A stretch of 10,208 bases of DNA. Source: Calditrichota bacterium. Its GTDB lineage: Bacteria; Zixibacteria; MSB-5A5; GN15; FEB-12. Under the pieces are notes generated by a model. The model made no database searches and was not told the origin of the DNA. It was given only the letters and a program-made list of their open reading frames with translations. The DNA lies in the NCBI GenBank assembly GCA_030641085.1, contig DAOWIC010000112.1, forward strand, positions 1 to 10,208, given 5' to 3'. The position numbers and the translations under genes are program-made. Position 1 is the first letter of the stretch. The number at the start of each line of letters is the position of its first letter. This document shows, piece after piece, positions 5,314 through 10,208 of the stretch.

Positions 5314-5388
5314 GATCGTCGAACTTTGCTCTTGCGCTATCGTATATGACTTCTAACTATTATCTTCAGGTGATGCGGAGGTGATTTC

Positions 5389-5946
5389 ATGGCGCAGCAT
5401 GTATGCCCTTGGTGGGTCGGCTATATTCTTGCCAGCCCGCTTAGGAAACTGGTTCAGAACCCGATCAAGATTCTCAAGTCATATGTCAAGCCGGGTATGA
5501 CTGTGCTCGATGTCGGACCCGGGATGGGTTTTTTCAGCTTCGACGCAGCCCGTCTGGCAGGCGACGGGGGACGGGTGATCTGTGTCGATCTCCAGGAGAA
5601 AATGATCGAATCCCTGCGGCGCCGGGCGGCGAGGAAAAACCTTGCCGAACGTATCGACGGTCGCGTGTGCAACGAGTCCAGCCTGATGCTTGATGACCTG
5701 GCTGGTCAGGTCGATTTGGCGCTGACTATCAATGTCGCCCACGAGGTGCCGGACCTGCCGCGATTCATGGCGGAGATCCACCGGGCGCTGAAGCCCGACG
5801 GGCGGCTGTTTATGATAGAGCCGCGCGGGCATATCAGTGTGGATGATTTCGCTAACACCGTCGATGTCACGCGACAGTGCGACTTTTCCCTTGTAGAGAG
5901 ACCTGAGGTCCGGCGAAGCCGGGCGGCGGTGTTTGTGAAGGGTTAG
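5389..5946 (+). CDS. Class I SAM-dependent methyltransferase
   Basis: This 185-residue protein has the Rossmann-type methyltransferase core: motif I VLDVGPGMGFF (39-49), the acidic residue after strand 2 at D67 (VICVDLQEKM), and the post-motif region LALTINVAHEVPDLPRFMAEIHRALKPDGRLFMIEP (110-145), typical of ubiE-like small-molecule methyltransferases. The N-terminal stretch with CPWW and LRKLVQNPIKIL precedes the fold and probably caps the active site. The length is short, with little room for a separate substrate domain, so the substrate cannot be told. The start is secure: an almost perfect Shine-Dalgarno GGAGGTGA (5377-5384) lies 4 nt before the ATG. The 75-nt gap from the lipoprotein gene contains no terminator, so cotranscription is possible. 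Two strong hairpins follow it. Confidence 0.9.
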   Translation: MAQHVCPWWVGYILASPLRKLVQNPIKILKSYVKPGMTVLDVGPGMGFFSFDAARLAGDGGRVICVDLQEKMIESLRRRAARKNLAERIDGRVCNESSLMLDDLAGQVDLALTINVAHEVPDLPRFMAEIHRALKPDGRLFMIEPRGHISVDDFANTVDVTRQCDFSLVERPEVRRSRAAVFVKG

Positions 5947-5963
5947 TTGGTATGGTTGAGTAA

Positions 5964-5986
5964 GTCGGGACCCTTGCGGTCCCGAC
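5964..5986. repeat. 9-bp hairpin after the methyltransferase gene
   Basis: GTCGGGACC (5964-5972), loop CTTGC, GGTCCCGAC (5978-5986): a perfect GC-rich stem. No T-tract follows on either strand. It stands 2 nt before the family B repeat, forming a double-hairpin unit between two genes on the same strand; it may stabilise mRNA ends or act as an attenuator. Confidence 0.6.
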
Positions 5987-5988
5987 GC

Positions 5989-6014
5989 ATCGGCAGACGG
6001 GGACGTCTGCCGAT
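5989..6014. repeat. Palindromic repeat family B, copy 2
   Basis: ATCGGCAGACG (5989-5999), loop GGGA, CGTCTGCCGAT (6004-6014): a perfect 11-bp stem. The core CGGCAG-ACG/CGT-CTGCCG compares with CGGCAG-GTG/CAC-CTGCCG in the copy at 4195-4216. The two stem differences are each matched on the opposite arm. Confidence 0.65.
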
Positions 6015-6082
6015 AACGTAAAGTAGTAAACCGGGCGCGCCGATCCAGCGGCTTGGCCTCTCATACCACGAAGGAGTCGAAG

Positions 6083-6601
6083 ATGCAAAACAGGGTGATT
6101 TGGAATGACCGGAAGTTCGATTTCGGACTACCGGCCGAGATGTTTCCGATGGTGGTCGAGCGGCTGCGCGGCGCTCCGGCACGGCTGGAGGAGAAAGTAG
6201 CCTCATTGTCGCACGAGGTGCTGACCCGACGCGACGGTGACACCTGGACAATTGCCGAGACAATCGGGCATTTTACGCTGGTGGAACATCTGTGGTCGGG
6301 CCGTCTGGATGATTTTCTCGCCGGCGAGAAGGCGCTGCGGGCGCCCGACCGGAGTAAGCTGCACATGCAGGAGACGGATTTCAATGATGAGCCGGTCGAC
6401 GGCATGCTGAGGATCTTTCGGGCTGACCGCGAACACCTGGTCGAGCGCATGTATAACCTGACCGGGGAGCAGGCCGTAATCAGCGCGCATCATCCGCGGC
6501 TGGACAAGCCGATGCGCGTGATCGACAGTGCTTTTTTTGCCGCCGAGCACGACGATCATCATCTCGCCCGCATCACGGACCTGATTCACATGTGGCGGTA
6601 G
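6083..6601 (+). CDS. DinB-family protein
   Basis: The ATG at 6083 (172 residues) is chosen over an in-frame ATG 30 nt upstream because AAGGAG (6071-6076) lies at Shine-Dalgarno distance. The protein fits the DinB/YfiT four-helix bundle that typically binds a divalent metal through three histidines. Visible candidates are H63 in the helix TWTIAETIGHFTLVEHLW and H156 plus H160 in AAEHDDHHLARITDLIHMW near the C-terminus; the last pair has the usual i, i+4 spacing. The family includes thiol-dependent S-transferases and stress-induced proteins, and most members have no known substrate. It is not the DinB DNA polymerase. It is bounded by palindromes upstream and a terminator downstream, so it is probably a single-gene unit. 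Confidence 0.88.
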   Translation: MQNRVIWNDRKFDFGLPAEMFPMVVERLRGAPARLEEKVASLSHEVLTRRDGDTWTIAETIGHFTLVEHLWSGRLDDFLAGEKALRAPDRSKLHMQETDFNDEPVDGMLRIFRADREHLVERMYNLTGEQAVISAHHPRLDKPMRVIDSAFFAAEHDDHHLARITDLIHMWR

Positions 6602-6659
6602 GGGGGTATCCGTAGGATACAGCCTGCCTGACCTGTAGCAGTCCTTGTATACAATAGCG

Positions 6660-6693
6660 GAGCATACATGGATCTGTATGCTCTGTTTCTTTT
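6660..6693 (+). terminator. Intrinsic terminator after the DinB-family gene
   Basis: GAGCATACA (6660-6668), loop TGGATC, TGTATGCTC (6675-6683): a perfect 9-bp stem followed by TGTTTCTTTT. It separates the DinB-family gene from the MFS gene. A smaller hairpin GTATCC/GGATAC (6607-6621) lies just after the DinB stop. Confidence 0.8.
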
Positions 6694-6733
6694 CCTACCC
6701 TGCCTGCGATAATTGTGTTATCTTCGGCGGGTT

Positions 6734-7900
6734 ATGGCGCTTGGAATAAAAAAAGTCTCGATTGTTACGATCACGCTCTCCTCGATGGTAGTCTGGATCG
6801 GGTTTTATGCCTGGCGGATCATGTTCAACAACTTCGCGGTCGAGGTGTTTGACGCCTCCCCGACCGATGTCGGGCTGATCCAGGCGGCGCGCGAGATTCC
6901 CGGCCTGCTGGCGTTCGGCGTCGGGGCGCTGGCGCTTTACCTGACCGAATCGCGAATTGCCGCACTGTCTATCATAGCCGTCGGAGCGGGGTTGTTTCTG
7001 TGCGGAGTGGCGCCGTCGTTGGTGGTGCTCGGGCTGGCGACTGTGCTCATGTCGTTCGGCTTCCACTATTTCGAGCCGACCAATTCCTCCCAACTGCTAT
7101 TGCTTTCAAAATCGGATAATCTAGGTCGCGCGCAGGGGAGACTACGCTCCTATGAATCGATGGCGGGATTGATCGGGGCGGTGATCGTGCTGGGGCTGAC
7201 GCTCTTTCTCGATTTCCACACTACTTTTTACATTTTCGGCGCGGCGATTATAGCGATCGGGCTGTACCTTGCCGTGGCGCTGCCGTCGAACCGCACTAAA
7301 ACAGAAAACCGCAAGGTCAAACTCAGCCGCAAGTATATGCTCTATTATTCGCTCTCGTTTTTGCGCGGCTGTCGGCGGCACATTTTTACCACTTTTGCTA
7401 TCTTCCTGCTGGTGAAAAACCACGGTCTCGATATTACCTATGTCTCGATTCTCATGTTGGCCAACAGCCTGATTACTATCTTCACCCATCGCTGGATCGG
7501 TCATATCAGTGACAAACTGGGGGAGAGAGTAGTTCTGGTCGGCGCGTCGTTTATCCTGATCTTCGTCTTCACCGGTTACGCCTACATAACTTACCTGCCG
7601 TTGCTGCTGCCGCTCTTTCTGATTGACAACGCTTTGTTCGGATCATCGATAGCGCTCAAATCCTACCTGCGCAAGATCGCGCCGCCGGAGGATGTTACCG
7701 GCTGTCTTTCGTTCGGGATGACTGCCAATCATATCACGGCGGTGGTGATTCCGATTGTGGGCGGGGTGGTATGGAGCATGTTCGGCTACAAGGCGACATT
7801 TATTGCCGGGGCAGTGATTGTTTTTGTCGATATGCTGCTGGCGCTGAAGGTTCCGGCCAACGGCAAGCTGAACGAGCAAATCCGGGCCGAGATGGTTTGA
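6734..7900 (+). CDS. Major facilitator superfamily transporter
   Basis: This 388-residue inner-membrane protein has about twelve hydrophobic segments and the size of a typical MFS permease. The C-terminal half carries a motif A-like loop GHISDKLGERVV (from about 256), equivalent to GxxxDRxGRR between the second and third helices of the half. The expected central cytoplasmic loop is the basic stretch SNRTKTENRKVKLSRKY. The N-half EIPGLLAFGVGALALYLTESR region corresponds to the same position but has a degenerate motif A. No substrate can be inferred. I start it at the ATG at 6734; a TTG 21 nt upstream is also in frame. The Shine-Dalgarno sequence is weak (GGCGGG), and GATAAT at 6708-6713 could be a -10 box, but no good -35 is seen. 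The terminator at 6660 isolates it from the gene before; it converges on phoU. Confidence 0.9.
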   Translation: MALGIKKVSIVTITLSSMVVWIGFYAWRIMFNNFAVEVFDASPTDVGLIQAAREIPGLLAFGVGALALYLTESRIAALSIIAVGAGLFLCGVAPSLVVLGLATVLMSFGFHYFEPTNSSQLLLLSKSDNLGRAQGRLRSYESMAGLIGAVIVLGLTLFLDFHTTFYIFGAAIIAIGLYLAVALPSNRTKTENRKVKLSRKYMLYYSLSFLRGCRRHIFTTFAIFLLVKNHGLDITYVSILMLANSLITIFTHRWIGHISDKLGERVVLVGASFILIFVFTGYAYITYLPLLLPLFLIDNALFGSSIALKSYLRKIAPPEDVTGCLSFGMTANHITAVVIPIVGGVVWSMFGYKATFIAGAVIVFVDMLLALKVPANGKLNEQIRAEMV

Positions 7901-7925
7901 CCTTACAGTTTTTCGTCGCGATCTA

Positions 7926-7968
7926 GTGTCGGGTCACAATCCACCTGCGGTGAATCAGGACCCGACAC
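7926..7968. repeat. Palindromic repeat family A, copy 2
   Basis: A perfect 10-bp outer stem GTGTCGGGTC/GACCCGACAC (7926-7935 with 7959-7968) encloses, across symmetrical 3-nt gaps, an inner stem ATCCACC/GGTGAAT (7939-7945 with 7949-7955, one mismatch) with a 3-nt loop. The plan matches the element at 4235-4279, and the outer arm differs at a single position that is compensated on the other arm. It lies between convergent genes (MFS and phoU) and has no T-tail on either strand. Confidence 0.75.
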
Positions 7969-8011
7969 AACGGAAAGAGTAAGACAAGGGTTAACGTAAC
8001 CGGATGCGAAA

Positions 8012-8048
8012 CGGTGGCGGCTCCATGAGCACTGTAGAGCCACCGCCG
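8012..8048 (-). terminator. Terminator-like hairpin after phoU
   Basis: CGGTGGCGGCTC (8012-8023) can pair with GAGCCACCGCCG (8037-8048), 12 bp including two G-T pairs, around a 13-nt loop. On the minus strand it follows the phoU stop by 7 nt and is followed by only GTTTCG, so the T-tract is weak. The position suggests that it ends the pst-phoU transcript. Confidence 0.5.
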
Positions 8049-8055
8049 CATAAAT

Positions 8056-8760
8056 TTAGCGACGGGAGGATGGGACGCGCGGATCTATCTCACTGTCGAC
8101 CGTATTATCCCGGCCGTGTCTGATTATCTCCCCCTCGACCAGATAGATGACATCCTCGGCGATGTTGGTGGTGTGGTCGGCGATGCGCTCAAGGTAGCGC
8201 GATATCGAAAGAAGCTGCAAAGCATACTCAGTGTTTGAGTTGTCCGCGGTGATTGCCTCTTTAGACTCCTGGTGAATTCTGGCGTTGATCTCATCGACCT
8301 GATCATCGTTAATGCAGACTTCGCGAGCCAGTTCGACATCGAGGTTGACAAAAGCATCGAGGGCATCGTTAAGCATGCGCTGGACCTTCTTATCCATGCC
8401 GTGTATTTCCAGACTCGGCGAATCGTTCACAATAATCGGGCCGTGGTTGACCTGACGGGCGATATTTTCCGATAGATCGCCGATACGCTCAAGATCATTG
8501 TTGATTTTCAGGATCGCGACAATCAACCGCAGGTCGATCGCCACCGGCTGGTGCAGGGCGAGGATCTTCAGGCAATCCTCTTCAACATCAATTTCGATCT
8601 GATCGATCTCAAGGTCTACCTCGCGGACCTTGTCGGCGAGGACGAGATCGTATTCACCGACCGCTTTGATGGCGTCGCGCAGGTTTTCGCCTACCAGGGC
8701 GCTTAGCCCGAGCAGTTTGCGTTTCAGTCGTTCTAGTTCTCGTTGAAAATGTCTGGGCAT
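8056..8760 (-). CDS. phoU: Phosphate transport regulator PhoU
   Basis: This 234-residue protein has the length and double three-helix-bundle plan of PhoU. Each half carries the metal-cluster motif ExxxD: E91-D95 in NNDLERIGDLSENIA and E191-D195 in SRYLERIADHTTNIAEDVIYLVEG. PhoU is a cytoplasmic peripheral protein that, from work in other bacteria, links the state of the PstSCAB transporter to the PhoR/PhoB two-component system and restrains phosphate uptake. It follows pstB by 12 nt and has a Shine-Dalgarno AGAGGT whose bases adjoin the pstB stop, so it is the last gene of the pst operon. The C-terminal tail after 212 is polar and probably disordered. No phoR or phoB gene is in view. Confidence 0.95.
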   Translation of the reverse strand: MPRHFQRELERLKRKLLGLSALVGENLRDAIKAVGEYDLVLADKVREVDLEIDQIEIDVEEDCLKILALHQPVAIDLRLIVAILKINNDLERIGDLSENIARQVNHGPIIVNDSPSLEIHGMDKKVQRMLNDALDAFVNLDVELAREVCINDDQVDEINARIHQESKEAITADNSNTEYALQLLSISRYLERIADHTTNIAEDVIYLVEGEIIRHGRDNTVDSEIDPRVPSSRR

Positions 8761-8772
8761 AATTGAAACCTC

Positions 8773-9612
8773 TTATCCGAACCGACCGGTGATATAGTCC
8801 TCGGTTTTCTTTTTGTCCGGGTGGGTGAATATCTTTTTGGTCGGTCCGCATTCAACGAGGTATCCCTCATAGAAAAAGAGCGTGGTGTCGGAGACACGGG
8901 CCGCCTGCTGCATATTGTGTGTCACGATGATAATGGTGTAATGTTTTTTTAACTCTTTAATTAAGTCCTCGATTTTGGAGGTGGATAACGGGTCCAAGGC
9001 CGAGGCCGGTTCGTCCATCAAGAGCACTTCCGGTTGTACCGCCAGGGCTCGCGCGATACATAGACGCTGCTGCTGGCCGCCGGAAAGCATCAGGGCGCTT
9101 CGGTTCAGTTTATCCTTCACCTCGTCCCAGAGGAAGGCGTCCCTGAGTGCCTGCTCCACCGCCTCGTCGATTGTCTGCTTATCCTTGATGCCGTTCACTT
9201 TCAGACCGTAGGCGACGTTTTCATAGACCGACTTCGGGAACGGGTTCGATTTTTGGAAGACCATACCCACCTTGGTGCGCAGGGTGGAGATATCTTTGAA
9301 GTCATCGTATATATCGCGACCGTCGATTTTCACCGATCCGGTCAGGCGCGTGGATGGGATCGTATCGTTCATGCGGTTCAACACGCGCAGGAAGGTTGAT
9401 TTGCCGCAACCGGAGGGGCCGATGATCGCGGAGACCCGGTTTTTCTCCATTTCGACCGAGACGTCGAATAGCGCCTGATTGTCGCCATAGTAGAAATTCA
9501 GGTCCTCGGCGGTGATAATAGACTCGGGCGGAGTGACCTTTATCGGACGGACTCTCGCGATCTTATCGGTTGGCCGAATTCGGCTGTTGGTCATGGCGTC
9601 GTTATTCAGCAT
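8773..9612 (-). CDS. pstB: Phosphate ABC transporter ATP-binding protein PstB
   Basis: This 279-residue ATPase would drive high-affinity phosphate import as the nucleotide-binding subunit of PstSCAB. All ABC motifs are intact: Walker [10 protein letters not shown] (65-73), Q-loop Q120 in [20 protein letters not shown] (a PstB hallmark), signature LSGGQQQR (176-183), Walker B VLLMDE (196-201), D-loop SALD and switch histidine H232 in VTHNM. About 30 residues precede the usual PstB start; an internal ATG at codon 7 would shorten this only slightly. I keep the first ATG because a weak GAGAGC precedes it and because it overlaps the pstA stop by 11 nt, consistent with translational coupling. It is followed closely by phoU. 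Confidence 0.97.
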   Translation of the reverse strand: MLNNDAMTNSRIRPTDKIARVRPIKVTPPESIITAEDLNFYYGDNQALFDVSVEMEKNRVSAIIGPSGCGKSTFLRVLNRMNDTIPSTRLTGSVKIDGRDIYDDFKDISTLRTKVGMVFQKSNPFPKSVYENVAYGLKVNGIKDKQTIDEAVEQALRDAFLWDEVKDKLNRSALMLSGGQQQRLCIARALAVQPEVLLMDEPASALDPLSTSKIEDLIKELKKHYTIIIVTHNMQQAARVSDTTLFFYEGYLVECGPTKKIFTHPDKKKTEDYITGRFG

Positions 9613-10208
9613 TGGCAGCTCTCGTTCTCATTCTGGATCGGATCAGGATGGCGGTCGTGTTGAGCAGAAAGGTTAACACCAGCAGCACCAGCACTGTTCC
9701 GTACAGGATCGGTTTGGTTCTTTCGATGTCCGGCGACTGTGTGGCCATGACAAAGATATGGTAACCCAGTTCCATGAACTGATCGTTCAGTTTACCCGGC
9801 AGGTAGGGCAGGTAGTAAGCGGCACCGGTAAACATGATCGGGGCGACCTCGCCCGCGCCGCGGTTGACCGCCAGGATGGCGCCGGTCAGGATGCCCGGCA
9901 TCGCCTGCGGCAAAACTATGCGGCGGATAGTCTGAAGTTTAGTCGCGCCGAGGGCGTAGCTCGCCTCTTTTAACTCGCGCGGGATGACTCGCAACGCCTC
10001 CTCGGTCGCGACGATAACTACGGGCAGAGTCAAGACCGCCAGAGTCAGGGCGGCCCAGATGATAGCTGGCTGGCCCCAGACCGGGCGACCCGGTTCGGAA
10101 AACATGGAATCGATTCCGGTGCCGACAAAGCCGATAAAAAAGCCCAGGCCGAACAGGCCGAAGACAATCGAGGGCACGCCGGCGAGATTGTTGATCGCCA
10201 GTCGGATC
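9602..10208 (-). CDS. pstA: Phosphate ABC transporter permease PstA (N-terminus outside the window)
   Basis: The gene is cut by the right window edge; about 201 C-terminal residues are visible. The reading frame stays open to the edge, beginning [20 protein letters not shown], the conserved early transmembrane region of PstA; the GTG at 10177 lies inside this conserved segment and should not be taken as the start. The cytoplasmic EAA loop that contacts PstB is seen in [20 protein letters not shown] followed by [18 protein letters not shown], and the next helix contains [20 protein letters not shown]. Further hydrophobic segments follow up to a basic C-terminus. It would form the membrane channel with PstC, presumably encoded upstream off the window. 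Its stop overlaps the pstB start. Confidence 0.95.
   Translation of the reverse strand, partial: IRLAINNLAGVPSIVFGLFGLGFFIGFVGTGIDSMFSEPGRPVWGQPAIIWAALTLAVLTLPVVIVATEEALRVIPRELKEASYALGATKLQTIRRIVLPQAMPGILTGAILAVNRGAGEVAPIMFTGAAYYLPYLPGKLNDQFMELGYHIFVMATQSPDIERTKPILYGTVLVLLVLTFLLNTTAILIRSRMRTRAANAE

Noticed and set aside
6628..6655. Promoter CTGACC, 16 nt, TACAAT for the MFS gene
   Set aside because: Its start would fall directly on the terminator at 6660-6693, so it could not serve the gene at 6734.

Overview
This 10.2 kb window looks like chromosomal DNA from a free-living, probably Gram-negative-type bacterium. It carries conserved housekeeping genes (signal peptidase I, a HemW-type heme chaperone, the pstA-pstB-phoU phosphate module) with several accessory genes between them. 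Coding is tight, GC is moderately high, there is one lipoprotein, and one site matches the sigma-54 promoter consensus very well. The mix of families, and the many palindromic intergenic repeats, would fit an uncultured FCB-group lineage such as Zixibacteria or a deltaproteobacterial relative. That placement is inference; nothing in the window proves it.

Layout. Positions 1-119 hold a leftward promoter candidate for a gene mostly outside the window. Positions 120-1988 (minus) hold lepB followed by hemW, 3 nt apart. Positions 1989-2835 are a gene-free stretch of about 850 bp. It contains a plus-strand sigma-70-type promoter (2145-2173), several hairpins, and a good intrinsic terminator (2588-2622), so it probably encodes a structured RNA I cannot assign to a class. 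At its right end is a -24/-12 promoter (2769-2784) in front of two overlapping small genes (2836-3391), a short acidic protein and a small membrane protein. A zinc-ribbon protein of unknown function follows (3604-4056).

Positions 4041-4279 are a dense run of six palindromic elements. Then come, all on the plus strand, a GIY-YIG nuclease-domain protein, a SnoaL/NTF2-like lipoprotein, a class I SAM methyltransferase, a DinB-family protein and an MFS transporter (4398-7900). Each has its own leader or is separated by hairpins or a terminator, so they look like single-gene units rather than one operon.

Positions 8056-10208 (minus) hold the 3' part of the phosphate-uptake operon in the order pstA (cut by the window edge), pstB, phoU. 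pstA and pstB overlap and phoU follows 12 nt later; a weak terminator lies after phoU. PstA and PstB are the permease and ATPase of the high-affinity phosphate ABC importer, and PhoU links its activity to phosphate signalling.

Most worth a second look are the orphan structured RNA locus, the sigma-54-controlled small-gene pair, and two families of palindromic repeats. Each family occurs twice in the window with conserved architecture, and in one family the stem shows compensatory base changes.
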